DNA from: CAVRXQ01 sp963838845
Lineage (GTDB): Bacteria > Actinomycetota > Acidimicrobiia > Acidimicrobiales > Bog-793
Assembly: GCA_963838845.1 (NCBI GenBank)
Contig: CAWISR010000002.1
Coordinates: 186,001 to 250,000 of the forward strand
Reading direction: 5' to 3'
DNA length: 64,000 nt
In this document: positions 1 through 8,653 of the stretch, piece by piece
Layout of the letters: the number at the start of each line of letters is the position of its first letter
How positions within the stretch are numbered: position 1 is the first letter of the stretch
Made by a program: the position numbers and the translations under genes
The notes under the pieces: model-generated
What the model saw: only the letters and a program-made list of their open reading frames with translations
The model's database searches: none
What the model was told of the DNA's origin: nothing

Positions 1-544
1 TGCGCAAAACGTTTAGCGTCGCGGCCGCGTGGTGGTACGCGGCGACCATCCGATTTGGGTCGGGAGTTCGCGCCAGGAGGTCCGGCGCGTCGTCGTTCAC
101 CATGTGCCCGCGAAAACTGGGAAGATCGATGCCGTCGACGCGTTCGGTCGGCGACGAGCGCGGCTTCGCGAATTGACCTGCGATCCTGCCGACGCGCACG
201 ACGGGTAAACCTGATCCGTACGCGAGCACAACTGCCATTTGCAAGATCACCGATAACCGATCGCGGATCGACTCGAAGGTCACCTCAGCGAACGACTCGG
301 CGCAGTCCCCGGCCTGCAGCACGATTGCGCGCTGCCCATTGACCTCGCCGAGGGCGTTCAATAATTGCCGAACCTCGGCGGGATCAACCAGTGGAGGGAG
401 GCGTTCGAGTTCGGCGAGCGCCTCTTTGAGCGCGAACTCGTCGGGCCAGTCGGGGGACTGTTCGACGCAAAGACGACGCCAGGAATCCGACGACCACGGT
501 GTCCGGGCGCGCGCGCTCCCGGCATTCGCTCCGGGCTGGACCAC
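1..544 (-). CDS. aroG: Class II DAHP synthase, N-terminal part (runs off window)
   Basis: First enzyme of the shikimate pathway, condensing phosphoenolpyruvate with erythrose 4-phosphate. Translating the minus strand from GTG at 544 gives about 181 residues typical of plant/mycobacterial (class II) DAHP synthases: an early WSSDSWRR segment, then QAGDCAESF and GQFAKPRSSPTE, and RGHMVNDDAPD further on. The C-terminal half lies beyond base 1. An in-frame TAG sits just upstream (557-559), so GTG 544 is close to the earliest possible start. A TAGGGT box ends exactly 6 nt before this GTG, implying a leaderless transcript. It diverges from nadD across 82 bp. Confidence 0.9.
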   Translation of the reverse strand, partial: MVQPGANAGSARARTPWSSDSWRRLCVEQSPDWPDEFALKEALAELERLPPLVDPAEVRQLLNALGEVNGQRAIVLQAGDCAESFAEVTFESIRDRLSVILQMAVVLAYGSGLPVVRVGRIAGQFAKPRSSPTERVDGIDLPSFRGHMVNDDAPDLLARTPDPNRMVAAYHHAAATLNVLR

Positions 545-550
545 GTCCCC

Positions 551-556
551 ACCCTA
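551..556 (-). promoter_or_regulatory. -10 box of aroG (leaderless)
   Basis: TAGGGT on the minus strand, 6 nt before the GTG at 544. The spacing matches the other leaderless genes in this window. No convincing -35 element is seen. Confidence 0.6.
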
Positions 557-614
557 CCGGTGTGGGGCCCGAACGGTAGGGCATTTTCTGGCGAGTTTTC
601 GCAAATGGGACGCA

Positions 615-620
615 TACGCT
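615..620 (+). promoter_or_regulatory. -10 box of nadD (leaderless)
   Basis: TACGCT, 6 nt before the GTG at 627. Back-to-back with the aroG box in the 82-bp divergent spacer. Confidence 0.6.
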
Positions 621-626
621 TTCGCG

Positions 627-1235
627 GTGGCGACATCGCGACTCGGAATCTTCGGTGGCACGTTCGACCCGATTCACATCGGTCACCTCGTCGCGGCGGT
701 GAACGCGCGCTTCGCGCTGAACCTTGACCGCGTGCTGTTCGTCGTTGCGAACCAACCGTGGCAGAAAGTGGACGAACGAGCCGTCACTCCGGCGCTCGAT
801 CGCCTCGAGGTCGTCGAAGCTGCGCTCGGGGATGTGGAAGGGCTCGAAGCGTCGCGCATCGAGATTGATCGCGGCGGTCCCTCTTACACCGCAGACACGA
901 TCACCGAGTTGCGCGGCAGGGAACCCGACTCGCACTTGTTCTTGATCGTCGGTGCCGACGTCGTCGCGAGCCTTGACACCTGGGAGCGAATCGACGAGAT
1001 CCGCAAGGAGACGACGATCGTCGTCGTCAACCGTCCTGGTTCGACGACGGTCGATCCGGCGCGCGAGGGGGCACTCGCCGGGTGGGACGCCGTCGCGATC
1101 GAGATCCCGGGGATCGAGCTTTCGAGCACGGACCTTCGCGGGCGCGCAGTCGACGGTCGCCCCCTCGACTACCTGATTCCCGAGGCCGCTGTCCGCGTGA
1201 TCCGCGCCCGTCACCTGTACGCTGTCCGCAGATGA
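627..1235 (+). CDS. nadD: Nicotinate-nucleotide adenylyltransferase
   Basis: Transfers AMP from ATP to nicotinate mononucleotide in NAD synthesis. The 202-residue product opens with the nucleotidyltransferase signature GIFGGTFDPIHIGH (residues about 6-19, with the HxGH catalytic motif). It ends with the ISSTxxR-like motif ELSSTDLRGR, normal for NadD. GTG 627 is chosen because the family N-terminus begins there and a TACGCT box lies 6 nt upstream, giving a leaderless start. The frame is open further upstream, but that part does not resemble the family. rsfS follows, the usual actinobacterial order. Confidence 0.93.
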   Translation: MATSRLGIFGGTFDPIHIGHLVAAVNARFALNLDRVLFVVANQPWQKVDERAVTPALDRLEVVEAALGDVEGLEASRIEIDRGGPSYTADTITELRGREPDSHLFLIVGADVVASLDTWERIDEIRKETTIVVVNRPGSTTVDPAREGALAGWDAVAIEIPGIELSSTDLRGRAVDGRPLDYLIPEAAVRVIRARHLYAVRR

Positions 1236-1296
1236 AGGCTCGAGTGATCGCCCGACCCGTCCCGGTCGCGATCCCTGCGCCAACGACTCCCGCTGC

Positions 1297-1689
1297 GTGG
1301 GACGGGCCTTCGCGTTGAGCCTTGAAGCCGCGCTGATCGCCGCGCGGGCGGCGTCGGCGAAGACGCTCGAAGACACGGTCGTCCTCGACGTCGGCGAACT
1401 AATCGGGATCACGGACTACTTCGTGATCACCGCCGGCCGAAACGACCGACAGGTGCGCGCAATCGTCGATGAGATCTCACGCCAGGTCCGCGAGCGCACC
1501 GGCGTGAGCGTGCGTCAGTCAGAGGGGCTGGAATCGATGAGCTGGGTTCTCCTCGACTACGGCGACTTCGTCGTGCACGTCTTCGACGTAGAGGCGCGAG
1601 CGCTCTACGCGCTCGAACGACTGTGGGCGGACGCTCCACGTGTCCCGGTGGATGAGCAAGCCGCCCCGAGCGAGTTCGCGCGCCGCTAA
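1297..1689 (+). CDS. rsfS: Ribosome silencing factor RsfS
   Basis: RsfS/Iojap-family protein that binds ribosomal protein L14 and blocks subunit joining when nutrients are low. The 130-residue product carries the family core: DTVVLDVGELIGITDYFVI near residues 26-44, AGRNDRQVRAI, and WVLLDYGDFVVHVFD near residues 83-97. The start is GTG 1297; TTG 1315 is an alternative, since the conserved region begins after it. It lies 61 bp downstream of nadD and is probably cotranscribed. Confidence 0.92.
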   Translation: MGRAFALSLEAALIAARAASAKTLEDTVVLDVGELIGITDYFVITAGRNDRQVRAIVDEISRQVRERTGVSVRQSEGLESMSWVLLDYGDFVVHVFDVEARALYALERLWADAPRVPVDEQAAPSEFARR

Positions 1690-1708
1690 CCGATCGACGC
1701 CCGCGATC

Positions 1709-2314
1709 TCAACTCGCGAGCGGAGCGATGGATCGGTAGTCAGGGCGACCCACGGACGCGTTGTAGCGAACCTGTCCTCGCGCGAGGAACGCCTGTCTCA
1801 CCCCACCGAATAAGAAGTTGACCGAAGTCACCTGCGGGAACTGGGTGAGCGTGTAGACGATCTGCGCGTCGGCGTCGAACAGCTCTGTGGCGTCGAGCTG
1901 GCCAAACGTCGAGTCCAAGTCGACCGAAGCAACGCCGCGTTCCACCTTGCCGGTGAGGACGAGCGTCGAGCGGGGGAATTCGCTCATCGCCGTCGAGATC
2001 CCCGAGCGCAACTCAGAGGTCGTCGGACCAAGGGTGAGTGCGTTCAAGGTGTCCTGCAAGAGTGCGTCGAGGGAGAGCTTGGCGGCGGGTACGTAGCGTG
2101 TCGATGCGGCGAGGTGTCCCCGAGTCAGGAAGTAGACGTCGACGGCGCGTCCGTGGTGCGGAGGTTCGGGGAGCGAGGGCGTGTGAAACAGAGCTCCCGG
2201 CACGGCGATCGGTTGCGCGCTCGTTTGGATCGCGACGCCGCATCCTGCCGTCGCAAGGACAATCCCAAGGGCACACAGCATGATGATCGGCCGGGATCTC
2301 CGTCGCATCGTCAT
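1709..2314 (-). CDS. GerMN-domain lipoprotein (LpqB-like partner of MtrAB)
   Basis: A 201-residue predicted lipoprotein. It has a basic N-terminus, a hydrophobic stretch and a lipobox ending LATAGC at about residue 25, followed by a GerMN-type domain (segments DVYFL, LNALTLGPT, SVDLDSTFG, YTLTQFPQVTSVNFLFGG). In mycobacteria the larger GerMN lipoprotein LpqB follows mtrA-mtrB and modulates the kinase. Here the gene also directly follows the kinase, overlapping its end by 4 bp. The product is much shorter than LpqB and lacks its beta-propeller half. The partnership is inferred from gene order. Confidence 0.8.
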   Translation of the reverse strand: MTMRRRSRPIIMLCALGIVLATAGCGVAIQTSAQPIAVPGALFHTPSLPEPPHHGRAVDVYFLTRGHLAASTRYVPAAKLSLDALLQDTLNALTLGPTTSELRSGISTAMSEFPRSTLVLTGKVERGVASVDLDSTFGQLDATELFDADAQIVYTLTQFPQVTSVNFLFGGVRQAFLARGQVRYNASVGRPDYRSIAPLAS

Positions 2315-3807
2315 TGCTCCGATCCGTTCGTCGACGCGACGTCGTGGCCGACTTCGGACCAGGGTGCGATGGGGATCTCGACGACAAAGCGCGCACCGCC
2401 CGACGGCGCGTCGGTGACGAAGACGCGTCCGCCGTGCAGGCGTACGTGCTCGCGTACGAGCGCGAGTCCGAGTCCCGTGCCGACGCCGGCGCCGCGGCTG
2501 CCCGCGCCTGATGAGCCCCGGGTGAAGCGCTCGAAGATGCGCGTGCGGTCCGCCTCGGGGACACCCGGACCCGCGTCGTCGACGAGCACCCGCACGAAGC
2601 CGTCTTCGCTCTCCACCGAGACCTCTGTGACGCCCCCGGCGTAGCGGTCCGCGTTTTCAATGAGATTCGATAGCACTCGCTCGATCCGCCGCTTGTCGAC
2701 GAACACAAGCTGGTGATCGCTTTCGGGATCGACTGTGATCGGGATCACGCTGTGCGACGAGGGTGCTGCCGCGTGACGGACGAGCTCGCCGATCTCGACC
2801 GGAGCCGGCTCAAAATCCGCAGAGCGCGAGTCGTAGCGCGAGATTTCGAGCAGGTCGCCGACCATGCGTTGGAACCGGCGAACCTCCGCGGCGAGCAAAT
2901 CGAGAGCGTGTTGTGAGCGTTCGGGCATCTCGTCCTTGCGTGCCTCGATGACCGAGAGTGCGGCCGCGAGCGTCGTCAGTGGAGAGCGGAGCTCGTGGCT
3001 GACATCTGAGGTGAAGCGGGCATCGCGTTCGATGCGCTGTTGCAGGCGATCCGCCATCCGGTTGAACGATGAGGTCAACACAGCGAGATCACGCGCGTCC
3101 GCCGTCTCAAGCCTGGTGTCGAGCATCCCACCGGCAATGGCGAGCGCTGCCCGGGAGACGTCGCGCAGCGGCCGGAGGGCGCGACCCGCGGCCCACCTCC
3201 CGAGCACCGCGCCAAGCGCCGTCGTCACGATCCCCGCCGCGATCAAAGTCGCCAGCAGCGCGTGCAGGTTGTCGGAGGCGCTCGACAGGTTGTACACCGA
3301 GAAGAAGCGTGCCGTGCGGGGAAGCGCGATCCCGACCCCGTACATCGGAGCGCCCTGGAATGTGAATGTCTGTTCCGAAGAGAGCCCCGCGATCGTGTCG
3401 TCGCGAAGCGAAAGCGGCAACTGTTCGTAGGTGAACGATGCCGGAGAAGAAGAGAACCACAGTTGGCGGTCGCCGAGGTAGACGAGCGCGAATGAGGTCG
3501 TCGACTTCAAGTCGTTGACAAGCGTCAGCGCGCTTTCGAGCTCTGCGTTCTCGTTGCTCGCGAAGACGATTCCTCGCGCGGCGGTCGCGTTCGCGATCGC
3601 CTGCGCCTTCAAAGAGTGCTCGTCACCACCCACGATCGACGAGCTCGTTTTGACGTACGTGATCGTCGAGATGAGGATTGCGAGCACAAGCGCACCGAAC
3701 GCGAAGCTCGCCGTGATGCGGGCGCGGAGACCGAGCCGCGCGAAAGGTTTCCGCCGCTCAGCGCCCTCGGGGGAAACGACGCGGCGAAGCCGCTCCCCGA
3801 ACGACAT
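2311..3807 (-). CDS. Sensor histidine kinase, MtrB-like
   Basis: A 498-residue membrane sensor kinase. Order: TM1 at about residues 31-51, an extracytoplasmic domain (about 52-182), TM2 at about 183-205, HAMP linker, HisKA with the phospho-accepting His in SDVSHELRSP (His271), and a C-terminal HATPase with N box NLIENADRY, G1 DDAGPGVPE and G2 GTGLGLALV. The ATG directly abuts the TAA of the response regulator, so the two are translationally linked. Gene order regulator-kinase-GerMN lipoprotein matches mtrA-mtrB-lpqB. The MtrB assignment rests mostly on context. Confidence 0.87.
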   Translation of the reverse strand: MSFGERLRRVVSPEGAERRKPFARLGLRARITASFAFGALVLAILISTITYVKTSSSIVGGDEHSLKAQAIANATAARGIVFASNENAELESALTLVNDLKSTTSFALVYLGDRQLWFSSSPASFTYEQLPLSLRDDTIAGLSSEQTFTFQGAPMYGVGIALPRTARFFSVYNLSSASDNLHALLATLIAAGIVTTALGAVLGRWAAGRALRPLRDVSRAALAIAGGMLDTRLETADARDLAVLTSSFNRMADRLQQRIERDARFTSDVSHELRSPLTTLAAALSVIEARKDEMPERSQHALDLLAAEVRRFQRMVGDLLEISRYDSRSADFEPAPVEIGELVRHAAAPSSHSVIPITVDPESDHQLVFVDKRRIERVLSNLIENADRYAGGVTEVSVESEDGFVRVLVDDAGPGVPEADRTRIFERFTRGSSGAGSRGAGVGTGLGLALVREHVRLHGGRVFVTDAPSGGARFVVEIPIAPWSEVGHDVASTNGSEQ

Positions 3808-4500
3808 TTAGCTCGCGAGCTTGTAGCCGAGGCCGCGAACGGTGAGCACGTAACGGGGGTTCGCCGGATCAGGCTCAACCTTGGTCCGGAGCCTGCGGAT
3901 GTGGACATCGACGAGCCGACCATCGCCGAAGTAGTCGTAGCTCCAGACGCGCTCGAGCAGCTGTTCCCTGCTCAGCACCTTGCCGGAGTTCGCGGCGAGC
4001 TCGCACAACAGCAGGAACTCGGTGCGCGTCAGGTGGACCTCCTCGCCGGCGAGACGGACGACGCCGGCGTCCGGCATGACGTCGAGATCGCCGAAGGTGA
4101 GCGACGGCGGACCGCCGTCGGTTGAGCGCACGCGGCGCATCAGCGCCCGGATGCGCGCCGCGAGTTCTTTCGGCTCGAACGGCTTCGTCACGTAGTCGTC
4201 GGCGCCGGCCTCCAAGCCGGCGACGACGTCGTGCGTATCCGTGCGGGCCGTCACCATGATGATCGGCACCGCCGAGTCACGTCGGATCTCCCGGCAGCAC
4301 TCGAAGCCGTCGATGCCCGGAAGCATCAGGTCGATGATCACGAGGTCGATCGGCTCGGACGGCGGTGCCTTCGCGAACTTCTCGAGCGCGATCTCACCGC
4401 TCCCCGCCTCGACGACGCCGTAGCCCTCGTCTTCGAGGGCGAGGCGCATCGAGGTCCGGATGCGTTCGTCGTCTTCGACCAAAAGAAGATGGCTCGCCAC
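3808..4500 (-). CDS. OmpR/PhoB-family response regulator, MtrA-like
   Basis: A 230-residue regulator. The receiver domain has acidic pocket VEDDE (residues 8-12), phospho-acceptor Asp57 in IIDLMLPG, and Lys106 in VTKPFEP. It is followed by a winged-helix DNA-binding domain (about 130-230) with LTRTEFLLL and RRLRTKVEPD. It is the partner of the kinase immediately downstream. GTG 4500 is used because the receiver fold starts there. No strong ribosome-binding site or TANNNT box was found at the leaderless distance. It diverges from xerC. Confidence 0.9.
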   Translation of the reverse strand: MASHLLLVEDDERIRTSMRLALEDEGYGVVEAGSGEIALEKFAKAPPSEPIDLVIIDLMLPGIDGFECCREIRRDSAVPIIMVTARTDTHDVVAGLEAGADDYVTKPFEPKELAARIRALMRRVRSTDGGPPSLTFGDLDVMPDAGVVRLAGEEVHLTRTEFLLLCELAANSGKVLSREQLLERVWSYDYFGDGRLVDVHIRRLRTKVEPDPANPRYVLTVRGLGYKLAS

Positions 4501-4599
4501 CTCACCATTGTTTCCCTTTTCACAGCAGCGCGAGCGCGCCGCCGTGGCGCGAGGCGGTCTCCGCGGCGGCCATCACCCGAAACGGGCTGCCCACGACCG

Positions 4600-4605
4600 T
4601 AAGCT
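4600..4605 (+). promoter_or_regulatory. -10 box of xerC (leaderless)
   Basis: TAAGCT, 6 nt before the GTG at 4612, in the divergent spacer between mtrA-like and xerC. Confidence 0.6.
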
Positions 4606-4611
4606 CGGCCG

Positions 4612-5499
4612 GTGAGCTGGGGTTTCGATGGATTCGTCCGCTCGCTCACCTCGGCATCGGAGGCGACGAAGCGGGCGTACCGGACCGATCTCGACGCCTT
4701 CGCCGAGTGGGCGGGGCGCGGCGGTGTCACGGGTCCGGAGGCCGTCGACCGGCTGATGCTTCGCCGCTACCTCGCCTACTTGACGGCGCGGGGATACGCC
4801 CGGCGATCGATCGCCCGCAAGGCTGCCTCGATCCGGCGGTACTTCGCCTACGCCCAGCGCCGGCACCTCGTCAACGACGACCCCGCCCGACGCCTGAGTG
4901 CGCCGTCGGGAGAAGGACGCCTGCCCAAGGTGCTCGGTACGGGCGAACTCGCGCAGCTCCTCGAGTCGACGGCCGAAGCGGAGGAGTTCGACGCGTTGAC
5001 GCTCGCCATCGGGGCGCGCGACCTGGCGATCGTTGAGCTGCTCTACGGATCCGGGTTGCGGGTCGCCGAGTGCTGCGCCCTTGACCGACGCGATCTCGAA
5101 CTCGACCGCCACGTCGTCACCGTCCTCGGTAAAGGAAACAAAACCCGCCGGGTGCCGATGAGCGAGCCGAGCGTCGACGCCCTGGCGTCCTATCTCGACC
5201 GCCACCGGGCGGCGCTGGCAAAGACGGACTCCCCGAAGGAAGCGGTTTTCCTCAACCGGCGGGGCCACCGGATGTCGCCGCGGGACGTCCGCCGGGTGAT
5301 CGACGCCCGATCGGTCGCGCCAACCCACCCGCACGCCCTGCGCCACACCTTTGCCACGCACCTGCTCGACGGGGGAGCCGACCTGCGGGTCGTACAAGAG
5401 CTGCTCGGTCACTCGAGCCTGCGGACGACCCAGCGCTACACCCACGTGTCGAAGGAGCGCCTCGTCGCCGTCTACAAAAAGTCTCATCCCCGCTCTTGA
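4612..5499 (+). CDS. xerC: Tyrosine recombinase XerC/XerD
   Basis: Chromosome-dimer resolution recombinase acting at dif. The 295-residue product has an N-terminal SAM-like core-binding domain (about 1-90) and a C-terminal catalytic domain. All six catalytic residues are visible: Arg150 (GSGLRVAE), Lys174 (GKGNK), His241 and Arg244 (HALRHTFATH), His267 (LLGHSS) and Tyr276 (TTQRYTHV). The position just before rpsB is typical of actinobacterial xerC. The start is GTG 4612, leaderless. Length and complete active site argue for the housekeeping enzyme and against an island integrase. Confidence 0.92.
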   Translation: MSWGFDGFVRSLTSASEATKRAYRTDLDAFAEWAGRGGVTGPEAVDRLMLRRYLAYLTARGYARRSIARKAASIRRYFAYAQRRHLVNDDPARRLSAPSGEGRLPKVLGTGELAQLLESTAEAEEFDALTLAIGARDLAIVELLYGSGLRVAECCALDRRDLELDRHVVTVLGKGNKTRRVPMSEPSVDALASYLDRHRAALAKTDSPKEAVFLNRRGHRMSPRDVRRVIDARSVAPTHPHALRHTFATHLLDGGADLRVVQELLGHSSLRTTQRYTHVSKERLVAVYKKSHPRS

Positions 5500-5566
5500 G
5501 CGCCCGGGGAGGCGACTCCTGGGTCAACCTGGCGCTTTGCCTGATCAGGGGCGGAAATTCTCCGGC

Positions 5567-5676
5567 TACCATCTGAGCGGGCCCGACCGGGTCCGACAAA
5601 AATCTCGAACCGGACACACCCACGGTCGCCTTCGGGCGCGGTGTCTGGCGCGCACAACCGTTGGGAGGAGCGACGC
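5567..5676 (+). promoter_or_regulatory. Probable rpsB promoter and structured leader
   Basis: TACCAT at 5567-5572 could be a -10 box, giving a leader of roughly 95-100 nt before rpsB. The leader can fold: a GACAC-type arm near 5613 faces GGTGTC near 5640, with a GC-rich inner stem closed by a TTCG-like loop. Leaders of rpsB often carry autoregulatory S2-binding structures. That role is inference here. Confidence 0.35.
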
Positions 5677-6462
5677 GTGGCCGTCGTCACAATGAAGCAG
5701 CTGCTCGAAGCGGGGGTTCACTTCGGGCACCAAACTCGACGTTGGAACCCGAAGATGAAGCGCTTCCTCTACGGGGAGCGCAACGGCATCTACATCATCG
5801 ATCTGCATCAAACCCTCGCCGGGATCGAAAAGGCGTACGCCTTCGTGCGCGACCTCGTCGCGGATGGCGGCACCGTGCTGTTCGTTGGGACGAAGAAGCA
5901 GACCCAGGGCCCAATCGCCGAGTACGCGACCGCCTCTGGCATGCCATATGTCAATGAGCGCTGGCTCGGCGGCATGCTCACGAACTTCGAGACGATCTCG
6001 AGCCGTGTCCGCAAGCTCGCCGAGCTCGAGGGCCAGCGCGACTCTGGCGAATTCGACCAGATGCCGAAGAAAGAGGCGCTGATGCTCCAGCGCGAGCTCG
6101 AGAAGCTCGCCCGCAACTTGGGGGGCATTCGCCGTCTTTCGAAGCGACCGGACGCCCTGTTCGTCATCGACACGAAAAAAGAGCACATCGCCGTCACCGA
6201 GGCGCGCAAGCTCGGGATCCCGGTCGTTGCAGTCGTCGATTCGAACTGCGACCCGGACGAGATCGACTACCCGATCCCCGGCAACGACGACGCGATCCGT
6301 TCCGGGCGGTTGATGTGCCGGGTGATCTCGGACGCGGTGATCGAGGGCCGCTTCATCTACTCCCGCCGGGCGGCGGACAGCCTGCGCGCCGCCCAGGACA
6401 CCTCACCGCCGCCGGTCGCTGAAAGCCCGCCGGCCGTTGTCGGCGCGACCGAGGGGGCCTGA
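5677..6462 (+). CDS. rpsB: 30S ribosomal protein S2
   Basis: Small-subunit protein S2. The 261-residue product begins with the family N-terminus MKQLLEAGVHFGHQTRRWNP and includes RNGIYIIDLHQT, FVGTKKQ, RWLGGMLTN and the closing PVVAVVDSNCDPDEIDYPIPGND region. The start is GTG 5677, with a strong GGGAGGAG site at 5663-5670. The ATG at 5692 is further from it, and the frame upstream is not S2-like. The C-terminal 30 residues are Ala/Pro-rich. It is followed at once by tsf, its universal partner. Confidence 0.97.
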   Translation: MAVVTMKQLLEAGVHFGHQTRRWNPKMKRFLYGERNGIYIIDLHQTLAGIEKAYAFVRDLVADGGTVLFVGTKKQTQGPIAEYATASGMPYVNERWLGGMLTNFETISSRVRKLAELEGQRDSGEFDQMPKKEALMLQRELEKLARNLGGIRRLSKRPDALFVIDTKKEHIAVTEARKLGIPVVAVVDSNCDPDEIDYPIPGNDDAIRSGRLMCRVISDAVIEGRFIYSRRAADSLRAAQDTSPPPVAESPPAVVGATEGA

Positions 6463-6463
6463 G

Positions 6464-7264
6464 ATGGCACAGATCACTGCGAAGGACATCCAGGCCCTCC
6501 GCCAGGCGACCGGGGCGGGCATCCTCGATGCGAGGCGGGCGCTGCAGGAGACCGACGGTGACTTCGAAAAGGCGCGGCGCTGGCTGCGTGAGCAGGGGCT
6601 CGCCGGCGCGTCGAAGCGCGCCGAGCGTGCGCGCGCTGAGGGTGCGGTCTCGGTCGTCGTGAGCGGCGAGCACGGAGTCGGCGCGGTCGTCGCGCTCGAG
6701 TGCGAGACCGACTTCGTCGCGAAGTCCGCGGACTTCGTCCGCCTGGTTGACACCCTTGCTGAAACTCTCGCCACCGACGGGGAAGAGGGTCTGGCGCGCC
6801 ATGCGGACGAGATCGACGAGCTGAAGGTGGCGATGAAAGAGAACATCGCCATCGGCCAGCATGCGCGCTTTGAATCCGACGGGTCGACGATCCTCGAGAG
6901 TTATCTGCACGTGCAGAACGGGCGCGGGGTGAACGGCGTGCTCATCGAGCTCGAAGGCGGCTCGGCCGCGCTCGCGCACGACATCGCGGTGCACATCGCC
7001 TTCGCCCGGCCCGAGTACCTGTCGCGCGACGACGTGCCGCCCGAGGTCCTCGCGACCGAGCGCGAAACGATGCTCGCGATCGCAAAGAACGAAGGAAAGC
7101 CAGAGGCGCAGCTCGAAAAGATCGTCGAAGGTCGGATGAAGGGTTGGTTTGAGCTCCACGTACTGCTCGACCAGCGCTTCGCGAAAGACGAAAAGCAGAC
7201 GATCGCCCAACTGCTCGGCGGCGCGACGGTCCGCCGGTTCGCGCAGGTCGTCGTCGGTTCGTGA
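6464..7264 (+). CDS. tsf: Translation elongation factor Ts
   Basis: Guanine-nucleotide exchange factor for EF-Tu. The 266-residue product begins MAQITAKDIQALRQATGAG, with the UBA-like N-terminal domain and the signature LRQATGAGILDARRAL. The second signature, ECETDFVAKS (about residues 84-93), inserts into EF-Tu. Start ATG 6464 lies 1 nt after the rpsB stop, so the two are coupled. Its last codons overlap pyrH by 4 bp. Confidence 0.97.
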   Translation: MAQITAKDIQALRQATGAGILDARRALQETDGDFEKARRWLREQGLAGASKRAERARAEGAVSVVVSGEHGVGAVVALECETDFVAKSADFVRLVDTLAETLATDGEEGLARHADEIDELKVAMKENIAIGQHARFESDGSTILESYLHVQNGRGVNGVLIELEGGSAALAHDIAVHIAFARPEYLSRDDVPPEVLATERETMLAIAKNEGKPEAQLEKIVEGRMKGWFELHVLLDQRFAKDEKQTIAQLLGGATVRRFAQVVVGS

Positions 7265-8037
7265 CCGCGCGTCGAGCGACGGCGGACGCTGCTGGAACGT
7301 TTGCTCCGGGAGCGTTTCCGCGCAAGTGGTCGCGTGCGGTACTGAAGATCTCCGGCGAGGCATTCGCTTCTGCGTCCTCGGAGGAAACGATCGACGCATC
7401 GACGGTGGCACGCATCGCGAAAGAGATCGCCGAGTCGGTGTCCGACCTCGGCGTCGAGCTCGCGGTGATGATGGGCGGTGGGAACATCTGGCGTGGTCAG
7501 ACCGGGGCCGGTGAAGGCATCGACCGCGCGACCTCAGACACGATGGGCATGCTCGGCACTGTGATCAACTCGCTTGCGCTGCAGGATGCGATCGAGCGCG
7601 AGGGACGCCCCACGCGGGTGCTCTCGGCGATCTCGATGGCAGAGGTTTGCGAGCCCTACATCCGCAGACGAGCGATCCGTCACCTCGAAAAAGGACGCGT
7701 TGTGATTTTCGCGGCGGGCATGGGCAACCCGTACTTCACGACGGACACACCGGCCGCCCTTCGTGCCGCAGAGATCGAAGCGGACGTGATCTTGAAAGGA
7801 ACGCACTCCGGAGTCGACGGCGTCTACAGCGCGGATCCGCGCATCGATCCCAGTGCGACGAAATTCGACGAGATCAGTTTCATGGATGTCGTCGCGCGTG
7901 ACCTTCGAGTGATGGACCTCACCGCGATCACCTTTTGCAAGGACAACGGACTTCCGATTCTCGTCTTCGACCTGATGACACCCGGCAACATTCGTGGCGC
8001 CATTGCCGGTGAGCCGATCGGTACGCTGATTCGATGA
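7261..8037 (+). CDS. pyrH: UMP kinase
   Basis: Phosphorylates UMP to UDP; bacterial hexameric amino-acid-kinase fold. The 258-residue product contains LKISGEAF (about residues 27-34), GGGNIWRG, DTMGMLGTVINS, FAAGMGNPYFTTDT and LKGTHSGVDGVYSADP. The first 22 residues are a short nonconserved extension, common in actinobacteria. GTG 7261 overlaps the tsf stop (GTGA), indicating coupled translation within the rpsB-tsf-pyrH-frr operon. Confidence 0.96.
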   Translation: MTARRATADAAGTFAPGAFPRKWSRAVLKISGEAFASASSEETIDASTVARIAKEIAESVSDLGVELAVMMGGGNIWRGQTGAGEGIDRATSDTMGMLGTVINSLALQDAIEREGRPTRVLSAISMAEVCEPYIRRRAIRHLEKGRVVIFAAGMGNPYFTTDTPAALRAAEIEADVILKGTHSGVDGVYSADPRIDPSATKFDEISFMDVVARDLRVMDLTAITFCKDNGLPILVFDLMTPGNIRGAIAGEPIGTLIR

Positions 8038-8606
8038 CCGCCGACGCCATCATCGATGGGGCGCTCAACGACGCGCGCGAAAAAATGCAACGCGCTGTCG
8101 AGCACACGAAGGGCGAGTTCGGTTCGGTGCGCACCGGGCGCGCGGCGCCCGTTCTCGTCGAGAAGTTGAAGGTCGACTACTACGGCAGTGAGGTCGCGCT
8201 GCAGAGTCTCGCCGGGATTACCGTTCCGGAGGCGCGCACGCTCGTCATTCACCCGTACGACAAGAACGCGATGAAGGCGATCGAAAAGGCGATCCAGGCG
8301 TCGGACCTCGGCGTCAACCCAACAGACGATGGTGAGGTCATCCGCGTGACGTTTCCACAGCTGAACGAGGAACGTCGACGCGAGCTCGTCAAAGTCGTCC
8401 GCCAACGCGCGGAGGAAGGCCGTGTGGCGGTGCGAAACGTGAGACGCCACGCGCGCCACGAGCTCGAGACCCACGAACACGACGGCGCGGTCTCGTCCGA
8501 CGATGTCGAATGGGCGGGCAAGGAACTCGACCGACTTACCCACGACTTCGTCGCGGAGATCGATCGGTTGTTAGCCCACAAGGAGCAGGAACTGCTCGAG
8601 GTCTAA
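8034..8606 (+). CDS. frr: Ribosome recycling factor
   Basis: Splits post-termination ribosomes together with EF-G. The 190-residue product shows the typical all-helical stalk with VRTGRAAPVLVEKLKVDYYG near residues 38-57. The PEARTLVIHPYDKNAMKAIEKA segment begins near residue 69, and RVAVRNVRRHA lies further on. The length is normal. ATG 8034 overlaps the pyrH stop by 4 bp. Confidence 0.96.
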   Translation: MTADAIIDGALNDAREKMQRAVEHTKGEFGSVRTGRAAPVLVEKLKVDYYGSEVALQSLAGITVPEARTLVIHPYDKNAMKAIEKAIQASDLGVNPTDDGEVIRVTFPQLNEERRRELVKVVRQRAEEGRVAVRNVRRHARHELETHEHDGAVSSDDVEWAGKELDRLTHDFVAEIDRLLAHKEQELLEV

Positions 8607-8653
8607 GACCCCGGGCGCGTGGTGTGCAAGGTGGCACGCCTGCCGGAGGAGAT

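Noticed and set aside
384..1412. A 342-codon minus-strand frame
   Set aside because: Shadow of nadD and of the divergent promoter region; no domain, and it overlaps two genes with clear homology and promoters.
4612..5499. Integrase of a mobile element
   Set aside because: Length, motifs and location before rpsB match the housekeeping XerC; no element genes are near it.
5500..5676. Metabolite riboswitch before rpsB
   Set aside because: The leader can fold, but no known aptamer core is recognisable; at most an S2 autoregulatory structure.
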